From assembly GCF_022549355.1 (NCBI RefSeq), contig NZ_JAKZGL010000020.1:1-59434 (forward strand): DNA of 59,434 nt, given 5' to 3'. The stretch's first letter is position 1, and each line of letters starts with the position of its first letter. The notes beneath the pieces were generated by a model, which saw only the letters and a program-made list of their open reading frames with translations, was not told the origin of the DNA and searched no databases. This DNA comes from Acinetobacter sp. NIPH 2699 (GTDB taxonomy: Bacteria; Pseudomonadota; Gammaproteobacteria; Pseudomonadales; Moraxellaceae). Shown piece after piece: positions 11,087 through 20,731 of the stretch. The position numbers and the translations under genes are program-made.

Positions 11087-11920
11087 ATGTTAGAGATCGC
11101 TTTAGGCTCGGCATTGATGTATTACTTCACAACGCAAGCCTTTGAAATAGAAAAAAAACCTGAGGGGACTGTCTACTATACAGAAACCCTGGATTCTCGT
11201 AACCCTTCTTTTACACGGAATCACCGTGAAGTCGTCACTATTAAACCTGCTGTGGAAGATCAGTTTCGCGGTATTGTCCGACAGGCGTATGACTATAGCT
11301 GTGGTTCAGCGGCTTTAACCACCCTATTAAATGGTTATGGTGGTCTGAGTTTGACAGAACAGCAAACGATGTCTGGTTTACTTCAATATGGTGAATATCA
11401 ACGTATTATTGAGCGCCGTAGTTTTTCATTATTAGACATGAAACGCTTTGTCACCGCGCTTGGGCTGAACAGCGGTGGCTATAGAGGGAAGTTTTCAGAT
11501 TTGATCGAATTGAAACAACCTGCGATTGTTCCAATTACTTATGCAGGCTTTAAGCATTTTGTTGTTTACAAGGCATATAAAGATGGACGTGTTTATGTCG
11601 CTGATCCTGCTTTAGGTAATATCAGCTTTGATGAGGTTCGTTTTAAAGAGGTTTGGGATAACAATACGCTTTTCCTAGTTGATGTGCCTGAGCAATATCG
11701 TAAAGACTTATTGGCATTGCAAGATGCGGATATGCGTCATGTAGAGGATGCGACCATCAATAAGTATGCACTTGCAGACATTCAATTTCAAACACCTCGG
11801 TTTGAGCGTTTAGCGGATAGAGCATCGACCATGCGCCGTGTGTTGGAAACAAACAAAGATTCAGCGAACTACAATCAACCAGTGACGACATATATGCGGA
11901 TGTACTATAAGCGCAAATAG
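11087..11920 (+). CDS. filB: FilB, C39-family peptidase-like protein
   Basis: 277 residues. Carries a papain-like C39 domain: oxyanion Gln66, catalytic Cys72 (YDYSCGSAALTTLLN), His157 (GFKHFVVYKA) and Asp173 (VADPALGN), in the order and spacing of bacteriocin-processing peptidases. The short hydrophobic N-terminus (LEIALGSALMYYF) suggests export or anchoring. FapD of the Pseudomonas amyloid operon is the same kind of stand-alone C39 protein, so processing or chaperoning of an exported fibre subunit (FilA) is the likely role; that is inference. It lies 44 bases upstream of filC. Confidence 0.8.
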   Translation: MLEIALGSALMYYFTTQAFEIEKKPEGTVYYTETLDSRNPSFTRNHREVVTIKPAVEDQFRGIVRQAYDYSCGSAALTTLLNGYGGLSLTEQQTMSGLLQYGEYQRIIERRSFSLLDMKRFVTALGLNSGGYRGKFSDLIELKQPAIVPITYAGFKHFVVYKAYKDGRVYVADPALGNISFDEVRFKEVWDNNTLFLVDVPEQYRKDLLALQDADMRHVEDATINKYALADIQFQTPRFERLADRASTMRRVLETNKDSANYNQPVTTYMRMYYKRK

Positions 11921-11963
11921 TTCTTAAGTTTTAGTAAATTAAATGCATAAGTAGGATGTTATA

Positions 11964-13121
11964 ATGAATAATCAATGGATGAATATGAGTGTGCTTGCCT
12001 TAAGTCTAAGTGCAATCACAACAACTCTTTATGCGGAAGATCAAACACCACTAGATCAGGTTGAGCAGGTTCAAGATGCGGAACAGACCTTAGCTGTAGA
12101 ATCAGATGAAGCTGCTGAGGCTCCGTCAGTTGTGGTTGAACCATCATCAGTTGGGAATGGTGTAAATCAAGCAGCAACAGCATTACAGCAGCAAGAGGGT
12201 GATGCATCACAGGAAACCAATCTGCAAGAGGTTTTTACCTCCAGTGAGCGCCAGTACTCCTTGATTAAGAAAGGTGTGATTTCTTCATATTATGATATTG
12301 ATTATACCTATTATCGCGATAGTCGCATTGATGCCTCAATGGAAGATGGCAGTTTAAATAATCTCCGAGTTGAAGAAGATGCTAACCACACATTAACCAA
12401 TACATTTACCTTGCAATATGGTCTTTTGGATAATGTCACTTTATCGGCTTCGTTGCCTTTTATGGCAAAAAAACAATTATTAGATGACAAGACAGCAGCA
12501 GGACTGGGTGATATTTCTTTTGGTGCTCGTTGGGAGCCATTCCCTCTCAAACAAGGACGTCTACCTTTGATTGTGTTTGGTAGCCTATCAACCAAGACGG
12601 GTGATAGTCCTTATGAAATTGCCATAGATGAGCTTTCTACAGGGAAGGGTTATTATTCTGTCGGTGGTGGCGTCAGTACGCGTAAATATATCGATCCAGT
12701 GGTTTTATTTACTTCTGTTTCAGCAAGCTATGGCTTTAAAGAGAGTGGCTTAAATCAAATTCGTGGTGGTGGGAATAGTAACGAAACTAAAGGTCCTCGA
12801 ATTTTAGAAAGTTTTGATCCAGGTATCAGCGGTGGTTTTGCTTTTGGTTTTGCATATTCATTTAACTATGATGTTTCGCTGACGATGTCATATCAACAAA
12901 GCTTTAACACAGGCGCACAGTTCTATTTCAAAAATGGGGAAAGCTTTAAGTCAGCTGACCAAAGCAGTTCTATGTTGTCATTTGCTTTAGGTGTTCGTGT
13001 TTCACCTGCAACGATTGTCAATGGAACTGTTGGAATCGGTTTAACCGAGGACGCGCCAGATGTATCATTAGGTTTGTCTTTCCCGCTTGATATCATAGGT
13101 TTCGGTAAGAAACTACGTTAA
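11964..13121 (+). CDS. filC: FilC, outer-membrane beta-barrel with N-terminal acidic/coiled region
   Basis: 385 residues. A signal peptide ends near LYA-EDQ. Residues ~25-95 are Gln/Glu-rich and probably helical; then QEVFTSSERQYSLIKKG begins a barrel of repeated amphipathic strands with aromatic girdles, ending in GLSFPLDIIGFGKKLR. The layout of a helical N-terminal part plus an ERQYSL motif plus a phenol-meta-type barrel resembles FapF, the Fap amyloid export channel. Strands such as LTNTFTLQYGLLDNVTLSASL are typical of outer-membrane proteins. filD follows 8 bases later. Confidence 0.72.
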   Translation: MNNQWMNMSVLALSLSAITTTLYAEDQTPLDQVEQVQDAEQTLAVESDEAAEAPSVVVEPSSVGNGVNQAATALQQQEGDASQETNLQEVFTSSERQYSLIKKGVISSYYDIDYTYYRDSRIDASMEDGSLNNLRVEEDANHTLTNTFTLQYGLLDNVTLSASLPFMAKKQLLDDKTAAGLGDISFGARWEPFPLKQGRLPLIVFGSLSTKTGDSPYEIAIDELSTGKGYYSVGGGVSTRKYIDPVVLFTSVSASYGFKESGLNQIRGGGNSNETKGPRILESFDPGISGGFAFGFAYSFNYDVSLTMSYQQSFNTGAQFYFKNGESFKSADQSSSMLSFALGVRVSPATIVNGTVGIGLTEDAPDVSLGLSFPLDIIGFGKKLR

Positions 13122-13129
13122 GGAGACTA

Positions 13130-14797
13130 ATGGTGAAATATCCTAAGTTATGTCCTTTGACGATTGGGGTTTTGATTGCGGGACTTTCGAATATTACACA
13201 TGCTCAGCTCGGGCAAGATTTATCCGTTGATTTAAGATCATTGGCTTTGGGGAATGCGGTAACTGCGGACCCACCAGGCATTAGCGCTGTACATTTTAAC
13301 CCTGCTGCCCTCGCAAAGTTGGAAGGTCTACAAACAGATGTACAAGGGATTTTAGCGAACTTCTCGATTAAGCGAGATTATACCGCACCTGCTGGCTACA
13401 ATGTCTTTGGCTACTCAGATGATCCACTTGTTTGTAATGATGGTCCAGAGATAGACTCACGTATATGTACCGATTTTAAGGGAACGGTATCTGGTGATGT
13501 TGAGTATGCGAGTCTTTATGTCCCAATTTTGAAGAAAATCGTGGACTTAGGGCCTAATATGCCAATTGCTGCTCCGACAGCTGGTATTTCGTATAAACCA
13601 CCAGGTTCTAAAGTCACCTATGCAACCGCGATTTACGCACCCTTAGTGGCTGGTTTTGGTGCTGAAGATGGTAATCCAAGTAATTATATGGGGCAACAAG
13701 TTGCATTAGAGCGTATTACGTATTTATCACCATCATTTGGTTATCAGGTGAATGATCACTTAGCGGTTGGTGCTTCATTTGGGATGTCATATCAAGCAAT
13801 TGCATTGAAAACAGACTTACGTTTTCCCAATGAAATGATTGGTGTGCTACGGATGGTCGATGAGGTTGTCTGCGCTCCGTTTAAAGGGAATGGCGATATT
13901 ATTACGGATTTATTACTTTTTGGGATGTGTAATTCCAAAGAAGGAATGAATCCGTTTAATAAAATGGGGGCACTTGAAGTCTCTATGGAGCAATCGCTGA
14001 GTCCAAGTTATAACCTAGGGATTTTGTGGGAACCCACAGATGATTTTAGCTTTGGTATGGTTTATCAAAGTGAAGCAAAAATGCGCTTGCGTGGTAAGTA
14101 TCTGATTAATAATGCTGTTGCTCCACAGCAACTTGTTGCTGGTCTTAATTCATCTGCAACAGGACAGGTTTTGGCGGCGATCTTGGGGCTGCCAGGCTAT
14201 GTTCCTGATATTGAATCTGGTTTAGTTGCAATGGATTTTAAATATCCGCAACATTTTAAGGCAGGGATCAAGTATAAAATCTTTCCAGACTTACAAATGA
14301 ATTTTGATGTCGGTTGGACAGATTTCTCTGCTTGGGATAAATTCAAATTTGAGTTTGATCGTCAGATCTCTTTATTAAAAGTTGCGAAGTTATTGTCTGC
14401 GGATGTTTCGGATCGATCGCTAGCATTGCCATTACAATTTCAATCTGCATGGCGGTGGGGCATTGGTTTTGAATATTCAGCAACGGATCGCTTAAAACTT
14501 CGTATGGGATATGAGCCTCGAACCAGTTCAATTCCTGATGGTAAACGTAATACGATGGTACCGATTAACAATGCACAGTTATTTGGCTTGGGTATAGGCT
14601 ATCGATTTGACCAAGATACTGACTTAGATTTATCGATTGGTTTTTTACGTAGTCGTGATGATATTCCCGCCAATACCAGTAGCCTAGCCAATAAAACTGG
14701 GGTTGATAATATTTTATTAAACCCATATGCAGGTCTAGATATTAAAACAAATACGAAGGTTACATTACTTGGTATTAATTATAGAACAAGATGGTAA
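13130..14797 (+). CDS. filD: FilD, OmpP1/FadL/TodX-family outer-membrane protein
   Basis: 555 residues with a signal peptide (to THA). The FadL-family signature is near the N-terminus: LGNAVTADPPGISAVHFNPAA followed by LAKLEG. A long beta-barrel follows, with YLSPSFGYQVNDHLAVGASFG and a terminal LLGINYRTRW strand ending in an aromatic residue. FadL proteins pass hydrophobic ligands laterally across the outer membrane; the ligand here is unknown. It contains four Cys residues in extracellular-type loops. A GGAG precedes the ATG. It overlaps filE at its 3' end. Confidence 0.82.
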   Translation: MVKYPKLCPLTIGVLIAGLSNITHAQLGQDLSVDLRSLALGNAVTADPPGISAVHFNPAALAKLEGLQTDVQGILANFSIKRDYTAPAGYNVFGYSDDPLVCNDGPEIDSRICTDFKGTVSGDVEYASLYVPILKKIVDLGPNMPIAAPTAGISYKPPGSKVTYATAIYAPLVAGFGAEDGNPSNYMGQQVALERITYLSPSFGYQVNDHLAVGASFGMSYQAIALKTDLRFPNEMIGVLRMVDEVVCAPFKGNGDIITDLLLFGMCNSKEGMNPFNKMGALEVSMEQSLSPSYNLGILWEPTDDFSFGMVYQSEAKMRLRGKYLINNAVAPQQLVAGLNSSATGQVLAAILGLPGYVPDIESGLVAMDFKYPQHFKAGIKYKIFPDLQMNFDVGWTDFSAWDKFKFEFDRQISLLKVAKLLSADVSDRSLALPLQFQSAWRWGIGFEYSATDRLKLRMGYEPRTSSIPDGKRNTMVPINNAQLFGLGIGYRFDQDTDLDLSIGFLRSRDDIPANTSSLANKTGVDNILLNPYAGLDIKTNTKVTLLGINYRTRW

Positions 14798-16053
14798 TGC
14801 AAAAGAGAATGAAGCAAGGATCTAAATTTGCGCTGCTGATGCTAGGTGTTGTATTGGCAAATGGGTCAAATAGCTATGCAGACGGCTTCTATACGATCAT
14901 TGGGCCAGATGGTCGCCCAATGATTGTGCCTAAAAAAAATGTAAAACAGGAAGTATCGCCCAAAAAACAAGTTGAGAATGTCATTCCCCCAAAGAAAGTT
15001 GAACAGATAGAAAAGTCAAAGCCTGCGCGATTACAATCATCTGAACCAGTACCAGTATTAAATACGGTCAAAGATCTAATATCGCCGCAAACAAAGTCAT
15101 TATCCTTACCTTCTGCAGAGATTCAACTTTCTCGTACAATCTCTACGAAAGATAAAGAAATAGAAGATCATGTTCTAAAACCTTCGGTAGAGCATGAAAC
15201 AGCAACTCCTGTGGTGACCAAGATGAATCCTCAGTTGGAGGATAAACCTATTCTTCAACCGAAGAAAATAGAAAAACGGCCAGTACAGGTTGCTAAACAA
15301 CAGAAATCATCAATTGTAAAAGAGACTACTGATCCTTCATCTTTAGCTCCTATTCAGCAAGTAACAGCACCAAGCTCCTTTGCTAAAATTGATGGTGTTG
15401 AGTATGTGAATAATGAATATCTTGAAGACCAAGAATTCAATTTGGATGGGAAAAAACGTTTTTATATGATGCCAGACGGCAGTGGTCGCTTAGAAACGGT
15501 AGAACGTAAAAAAGGTGTGAGTCGATCAGTTCTTGATAAGCTTTTAAATCGTTCAGTTCAAAGCGCAGCACCTATTGTTTTAGCTGACAGCTATATACGG
15601 TTGTCTGAACAGGATTTATCTCTCGCATTTGAAGATGATCGCTGTTTTTTAAAAGATTATTCTAAGTCAATTAAAACATTGGCACTTCAAAAGGAGGTGG
15701 GTGTATGGCCACGGAAACCTTTAAAAGAAAAGTTTGAATATGATTTAGTTAAAATGGATGCTTCTATTCAGTATATGCAGATTGATTCTTATGCTATCAG
15801 TAATGAAAAGCCTGTTTATTACTGGCCTCTGGTGGTTTTTTTAGATGAGCAAGGTTGTATCAAAGAAGGCGCAAGTGGCTTTAAGAGTGGCGAGACAAAC
15901 GCGACTTTCTTACAGCATGCAGCAATTCATGGTGTAATCAAAGTCCCTTCCGATGCACGTTATATCATGATGACACCATTGGCTTCAGCAGTGGATGTAT
16001 CAGAGCACGAACTCTCGAATCAAGGACAGATCAAAATCTCTGCTATACAGTAA
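14797..16053 (+). CDS. filE: FilE, exported pilus/filament-associated protein
   Basis: 418 residues from ATG 14797, which forms a TAATG junction with the filD stop; ATG 14791 is two codons earlier and equally in frame. A signal peptide (KFALLMLGVVLANGSNSYA) is followed by DGFYTIIGPDGRPMIVPKK, similar to the DUF4124-type exported N-terminal motif. Then come ~170 residues rich in Lys, Pro, Gln, Val and Ser (low complexity, likely periplasm-spanning) and a folded C-terminal domain with two Cys (DDRCFLKDY and EQGCIKEGAS). I do not know its biochemical function. Confidence 0.7.
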   Translation: MQKRMKQGSKFALLMLGVVLANGSNSYADGFYTIIGPDGRPMIVPKKNVKQEVSPKKQVENVIPPKKVEQIEKSKPARLQSSEPVPVLNTVKDLISPQTKSLSLPSAEIQLSRTISTKDKEIEDHVLKPSVEHETATPVVTKMNPQLEDKPILQPKKIEKRPVQVAKQQKSSIVKETTDPSSLAPIQQVTAPSSFAKIDGVEYVNNEYLEDQEFNLDGKKRFYMMPDGSGRLETVERKKGVSRSVLDKLLNRSVQSAAPIVLADSYIRLSEQDLSLAFEDDRCFLKDYSKSIKTLALQKEVGVWPRKPLKEKFEYDLVKMDASIQYMQIDSYAISNEKPVYYWPLVVFLDEQGCIKEGASGFKSGETNATFLQHAAIHGVIKVPSDARYIMMTPLASAVDVSEHELSNQGQIKISAIQ

Positions 16054-16076
16054 TTATAATTTAGGATGAATGATGG

Positions 16077-18044
16077 ATGAATAAAAGAATAGTATTACCA
16101 TTTGCACTTTCTGCATTAGCCATTTTATTGAATGGGTGTGGTGGAGAAAGTTCTAAAATTAATGAAGATCCTACCAAAGGTACGAAAGGTGTTACATCAA
16201 ATACCAGTTGTGATGTAAATACAAGCACTTGCTTACAGTTTGCGACAGACTATCCAATAGCTGGACTGAACTTCGATTGTAGTACCGATATTGTGCATCA
16301 TTTTGCGACTAAACTTGACAGTAATACGGTGACAGGTGCTTGTAAATTAGGTGATACCGCAACTTTTTATATTCAAGGTGAGGAGTCTCCAAAAATTAGT
16401 CTGGGTGCGATTAACTTAGACAGTATCAGTAAGCTGAAAATGCCAACCTTAGCACGTATCCGAGTGATTGATTTGGCGATGGCGCTGACTGGGAAAATAC
16501 CTACTACTTTGGATACGACAGATGAGACTATCAGTGTTGCGGTGGCATTGATTAAGATATTCCAAAGTTTGGGTGCCGAGAAGGAAGATGAAGGTAATGT
16601 TATTGGTGATATTCAGCCAACTGAAATATCGCAGGAAAAGAAGAATCAACTTGCTAATATTAGTGGGTCGATTGGTGCCGCTGAATTGATTAGCGGTGAA
16701 TATGTTAAAATTATAAAGCCTTGGATTGATGTTAGTTCAATTTCTGATGATCAAGCGTTAGCAATATTAGCGCAGTTGTTAAACCTTTCAAATACAGCAG
16801 TATGGACTGCGGATTTACCTGTTTTTAAACTTGGTAGCGGAAGCAGCTCTTCAAATACAACATCCCCAGATGGTTTTTTTGGTTGTAATGTTGATTATTC
16901 AAAATGTGTAGATGCTAGCGTGAGTAATTTATTACATTCGATGGGTAATTTTCTATTATTAACAGATCGACAGGGATATATTCTTGGTTATGGTCAACAA
17001 TGGACTGGTGCTGCCACTGTAACGAATAATAGAGTACTTCCGCCTTATTATTTAACAAGTTTAGTTAAGCCGCAGAAAATACAATTAAAGACGCAAAATG
17101 ATTGGTTGAATCCTTTTACATATTCTCTTAATACGGATAAACCTTTATCTTTCAGTACTAGTGCCGATCCGCTTAATGATTTAACGATTAAGCAAGGACG
17201 TTTTATGAATCAGAGTACGATTTCTGGAACAGAAGGGTTTTATCGCGGTTTAGTCAAGATGAAAGATAGTGACAAAGTCGATATCTCGCATTTAGGTCAA
17301 TGGCAACAGACTGCTTCAAATCAGAGTTTTAAGGGGGCTATTGATATCGTGAAAGTGAATCAAGCGAGTTTTCTCTCAAAGGATATCTTTAGAACTGAGT
17401 TGAATGTGGCGTCAGGACAAAAATATGTATTCCCATTGTATGCCACCTTGACGATTAGGTTTGATGAGGCTGCAAAATTACCACCTGTAGATTTAGGTAT
17501 CGTGATTGATGAGTTTGGTGATATCCGTACTGATATTCGAAAAGATTATACAGCAACGGATATGTCTGGAAACTGTGCGAAAGCTGAGCCAAATGCCGAT
17601 GGTACCTATACCGATGAATATGGTGAAACTCAATATCGTATTGGTACAACAGGGGCAACATTATTTTCAACCAATGATAAATCGATCTCTGTTCGTATGT
17701 TGTTATCAAATCCGAAATTTGAGACGATTGATGGTGTGATGTTTGGAATAAACTTTAGTACAGTATCCGGTGCTAAAATCAACCTTCATAATTTGCTTGT
17801 TGGGCAAGCAGATGGGATTAACTTGACTAACTTTTCGAATAATACTGTTGTTTGGTCAAATCAGTATGCATTTTATCAGGCTGCTTATGTTGGCTTGTAC
17901 GACCGACTAGATAAGGATAAAGACAAATATGTTGCGCCAACAGCAGAAGAACGTGAATTGGCGAAACGTTGGACGGGTGTAGTCAGTATAAAAATCGCAG
18001 ATCAAGCGATTCCAGCGTGTAATGCCATTAAAACCAAGTCCTAA
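16077..18044 (+). CDS. filF: FilF, large lipoprotein of the fil operon
   Basis: 655 residues. A lipoprotein signal with lipobox LLNGC (Cys ~21) predicts lipid anchoring. The mature protein has Cys pairs near the N-terminus (SCDVNTSTC, DCSTD...GAC), a middle part with helices and a C-terminal region rich in beta strands. Known in Acinetobacter as the putative pilus-assembly protein FilF, an exposed outer-membrane protein studied as a vaccine antigen. It is the last gene of the operon, 23 bases after filE, followed by a terminator. Its molecular role in assembly is not established by the sequence. Confidence 0.75.
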   Translation: MNKRIVLPFALSALAILLNGCGGESSKINEDPTKGTKGVTSNTSCDVNTSTCLQFATDYPIAGLNFDCSTDIVHHFATKLDSNTVTGACKLGDTATFYIQGEESPKISLGAINLDSISKLKMPTLARIRVIDLAMALTGKIPTTLDTTDETISVAVALIKIFQSLGAEKEDEGNVIGDIQPTEISQEKKNQLANISGSIGAAELISGEYVKIIKPWIDVSSISDDQALAILAQLLNLSNTAVWTADLPVFKLGSGSSSSNTTSPDGFFGCNVDYSKCVDASVSNLLHSMGNFLLLTDRQGYILGYGQQWTGAATVTNNRVLPPYYLTSLVKPQKIQLKTQNDWLNPFTYSLNTDKPLSFSTSADPLNDLTIKQGRFMNQSTISGTEGFYRGLVKMKDSDKVDISHLGQWQQTASNQSFKGAIDIVKVNQASFLSKDIFRTELNVASGQKYVFPLYATLTIRFDEAAKLPPVDLGIVIDEFGDIRTDIRKDYTATDMSGNCAKAEPNADGTYTDEYGETQYRIGTTGATLFSTNDKSISVRMLLSNPKFETIDGVMFGINFSTVSGAKINLHNLLVGQADGINLTNFSNNTVVWSNQYAFYQAAYVGLYDRLDKDKDKYVAPTAEERELAKRWTGVVSIKIADQAIPACNAIKTKS

Positions 18045-18055
18045 ATTTTAGTGAT

Positions 18056-18083
18056 AAAAAAGACCGCGATTTGCGGTCTTTTT
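18056..18083 (+). terminator. Terminator of the fil operon
   Basis: Stem AAAGACCGC / GCGGTCTTT with GATTT loop and T tract, between filF and the convergent Nudix gene; probably works in both directions. Confidence 0.9.
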
Positions 18084-18086
18084 AAT

Positions 18087-18635
18087 TTAACCGGTATGGT
18101 CTAAACGCGTGCCTAGTGTCTCTAAATGAGGTGGAAAGATACCGCTTTTACGGTCAGAAAAATAGTGTCTTAAGGTTTGTTCTACACTGGGAAAGGCCAG
18201 TTCGTTCCAAGGGATCTCATGTTCTTCGAACAAACGACATTCTAGGCTTTCTTCACCCGCACCAAACATGCCTTGTTTTAATATCGCTTTAAATAGAACA
18301 TATATTTGCCCAATACGTGGGATATTATACATACAGTAAAGCTGTTCAATTTCGACGTCAGCTTCAGCCTCTTCACGGGTTTCTCTGGCAGCACCTTGCT
18401 CCATGGTTTCAAAGAGTTCCATATAGCCTGCAGGTAAAGTCCATAGCCCATAGCGAGGCTCAATTGCACGACGACACAGTAAAACTTTATTATCCCAAAT
18501 AGCCAATGCACCACAAATAACTTTAGGATTTTCATAGTGAATGTTGCCACAATGGGTGCAAACAAGTCGTGATTTATGATCACCTAATGGAATTTTTTGT
18601 TCGGTTTGATGCCCACACGCAACGCAAAAGCTCAT
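18087..18635 (-). CDS. Nudix hydrolase with N-terminal zinc ribbon
   Basis: 182 residues from the ATG at 18635 (MSFCVACG); three extra codons are open upstream. Two CxxC knuckles (CVACG and CTHCG) form a zinc ribbon, followed by a Nudix domain with a complete catalytic box GYMELFETMEQGAARETREEAEAD (G-x5-E-x7-REUxEE). Proteins of this layout hydrolyse nucleoside-diphosphate derivatives such as ADP-ribose or NADH-like compounds; the substrate cannot be fixed here. Divergent from the next Nudix gene. Confidence 0.85.
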   Translation of the reverse strand: MSFCVACGHQTEQKIPLGDHKSRLVCTHCGNIHYENPKVICGALAIWDNKVLLCRRAIEPRYGLWTLPAGYMELFETMEQGAARETREEAEADVEIEQLYCMYNIPRIGQIYVLFKAILKQGMFGAGEESLECRLFEEHEIPWNELAFPSVEQTLRHYFSDRKSGIFPPHLETLGTRLDHTG

Positions 18636-18756
18636 AATTATCATCAGCGATAGAGATAGCCCAGCATAACTGAATTTTGATGACTTCGCATCATCATCTA
18701 TATTTGCTGTTCAAATTTCAGCTATGATGCATAATGAAGGAAAAGGCGAAAAAGAG

Positions 18757-19371
18757 ATGAGTCATATGGAAGAACCATCGTTAATACAACTTTTACAACA
18801 ACGGTTGCGTTTTTCCAAACGAATCCAACAGGCTGATGCTGCTGTTTTGATTGCGATTACACAAGAAACGCAACCAAAAGTTTTACTGACACGCCGTTCG
18901 ATCCATTTATCGCAACATGCGGGTGAGGTTTCATTTCCTGGCGGGAAGCGTGATCCGAGTGATACCAGTAACATTGTGGTTGCTTTACGTGAGGCGCAGG
19001 AAGAAACTGCGTTAAATCCATTTGACGTGAAGCTGTTAGGTGATCTACCGATCCAACGTGCTCGTAGTGGTCTGTTGGTTAAGCCAATTGTGGGATTGAT
19101 CCCAGCGCAAGTTGACTTAATTGCACAGCCTTCTGAAATTGATCGTATCTTTTTTGCTCATCTTCAAGAGTTGATTGATGCTCCACCTTTGCCTTATGAA
19201 GTTCGCTTAGCTCGTCAATCGCTGTATTTTCCGAGTATGCAGGTTGAGAGTGAAGTGGTTTGGGGTTTAACAGCGAGAATGTTGGTTTCTTTGTTTCAAT
19301 ATGGTTTGGGGCATCAAAAAAATTGGCCTTTTCTTGTCAATCCACCTAATTTTGGTCTATCTAAGTTTTAA
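18757..19371 (+). CDS. CoA pyrophosphatase-type Nudix hydrolase
   Basis: 204 residues from ATG 18757; 18724 and 18766 are other possible starts. The sequence has the CoA-class signature before the Nudix box: LLTRRSIHLSQHAGEVSFPGGK, then REAQEETAL. This LLTxR...GEVxFPGG pattern is that of NudL/YeaB-like enzymes that split CoA and its derivatives into 4'-phosphopantetheine and 3',5'-ADP. It lies 22 bases upstream of the gamma-carbonic-anhydrase gene and may share its transcript. Confidence 0.85.
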   Translation: MSHMEEPSLIQLLQQRLRFSKRIQQADAAVLIAITQETQPKVLLTRRSIHLSQHAGEVSFPGGKRDPSDTSNIVVALREAQEETALNPFDVKLLGDLPIQRARSGLLVKPIVGLIPAQVDLIAQPSEIDRIFFAHLQELIDAPPLPYEVRLARQSLYFPSMQVESEVVWGLTARMLVSLFQYGLGHQKNWPFLVNPPNFGLSKF

Positions 19372-19392
19372 TTTTTAAAGAAGTATTTTCTC

Positions 19393-19923
19393 ATGATGTA
19401 TACGTATCAAGGATTGAGTCCGAAAGCATTATATGAACCTTGGGATGGTTGGGTTGCGCCAACCGCGACTGTCATTGGTCAAGTGGAGTTTGGTCGTCAA
19501 GTCAGCATTTGGTTTGGTGCTGTGGTACGTGCAGATAATTGCGTCATTCGTATTGGTAATTTTTCTAATATTCAGGAAAATGCAGTAGTGCATACGGATG
19601 CTGGGATTGAATTGAATATCGGTGAGTATGTAACCGTTGGCCATAAAGCAATGTTACATGGTTGCAGCATTGGTGATAATTCCTTGATTGGGATGAATGC
19701 GGTAATCCTTAATCGGGCAGTGATTGGTAAAAACTGTATTATCGGTGCGAATGCTTTGATCCCAGAGGGTAAAGTGATTCCTGACAATTCTGTAGTGATG
19801 GGTTCACCAGGTAAAGTTGTAAAGACGATTGATGAACAGGATGTTGAGCGTTTGCGTTGGAGTGCTTTACATTATGCCGAGCACTATAAACATTTTTTAG
19901 CGTTAGAAGAATTTCATTTTTAA
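19393..19923 (+). CDS. Gamma-carbonic anhydrase family protein (YrdA-like)
   Basis: 176 residues. Left-handed beta-helix built from hexapeptide repeats ([35 protein letters not shown] and onwards) with the conserved metal-binding histidines ([14 protein letters not shown]). Family members are trimeric; some have carbonic anhydrase activity, many have no proven function. The full length matches YrdA. It follows the CoA pyrophosphatase gene and ends before a strong terminator. Confidence 0.88.
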   Translation: MMYTYQGLSPKALYEPWDGWVAPTATVIGQVEFGRQVSIWFGAVVRADNCVIRIGNFSNIQENAVVHTDAGIELNIGEYVTVGHKAMLHGCSIGDNSLIGMNAVILNRAVIGKNCIIGANALIPEGKVIPDNSVVMGSPGKVVKTIDEQDVERLRWSALHYAEHYKHFLALEEFHF

Positions 19924-19949
19924 GAGTATCTTAATCAAAAATAACATTT

Positions 19950-19973
19950 GCCAAACAGTAGTTTGGCTTTTTT
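19950..19973 (+). terminator. Rho-independent terminator
   Basis: Stem GCCAAAC-AGTA-GTTTGGC followed by TTTTTT, after the gamma-carbonic-anhydrase gene. Confidence 0.88.
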
Positions 19974-20060
19974 GTATCAAAATGGAGAACAACTCGAATA
20001 TCAGAATGGAGTGGGGTATGATATCGCTCGTTTTTCATCATATTTCGCTTAAGGTTTTGA

Positions 20061-20729
20061 ATGAAGTTGCTTGCATTGGAAACTGCCAATGAGCAGTGTT
20101 CTGTATCATTAATTGATGCGACTCAAGAGCTCTATTTTCAATTAGATGGGCGTGCAAAAGCACAAACTCAAACGATTTTGCCGTTAATTGAACAAGCTTT
20201 ATTACAAACACAAAATCAACTTAAAGATTTAACCACAATTGCATTTAGTCGGGGACCGGGTTCATTTAGTGGTGTGCGGATTAATGCTGCGGTTGCGCAA
20301 GCATTGGCTTGGTCACATGATTTGCCTGTCATCCCTGTTTCAAGTTTACAAGCGTTGGCACAAGCAGCGTATCGTTTGCATGGGTTAACACAAGTGACGG
20401 CTGTATTAGATGCGCGAATGCAAGAAGTGTATATTGCAAATTTTAGCTTGGATGAGCAGGGTGTCATGCAGGCCGTTAATGATGAAAAATTATTGAGTTA
20501 TGAGCAAGCTTCAAGCTATTGCAAAAATATTGCAGTGGGTTCAGGTTCAGCGTTGATTCAGTCTGAGCAGCGACATTCAGATACCGTTGTGGCGACAGCA
20601 CAAGATATTGCAAGTATTGCGAAGGTTTATGCAGCAGAACAAAAATGGGTAGATGCAGCCTATGCATTGCCTGTTTATTTACGTGATGATGCGTGGAAAA
20701 AGATTCCAGAACAAGGTAAAGCGGGTTAA
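20061..20729 (+). CDS. tsaB: tRNA threonylcarbamoyladenosine biosynthesis protein TsaB
   Basis: 222 residues. ASKHA-fold protein starting MKLLALETANEQCSVSLID, with TIAFSRGPGSFSGVRI and a VTAVLDARMQEVYIANF segment typical of TsaB. It scaffolds TsaD and TsaE in making t6A37 on ANN-decoding tRNAs. The ATG is preceded by AAGGTTTTGA. It ends 2 bases before uppP, so they are co-transcribed. Confidence 0.93.
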   Translation: MKLLALETANEQCSVSLIDATQELYFQLDGRAKAQTQTILPLIEQALLQTQNQLKDLTTIAFSRGPGSFSGVRINAAVAQALAWSHDLPVIPVSSLQALAQAAYRLHGLTQVTAVLDARMQEVYIANFSLDEQGVMQAVNDEKLLSYEQASSYCKNIAVGSGSALIQSEQRHSDTVVATAQDIASIAKVYAAEQKWVDAAYALPVYLRDDAWKKIPEQGKAG

Positions 20730-20731
20730 GT

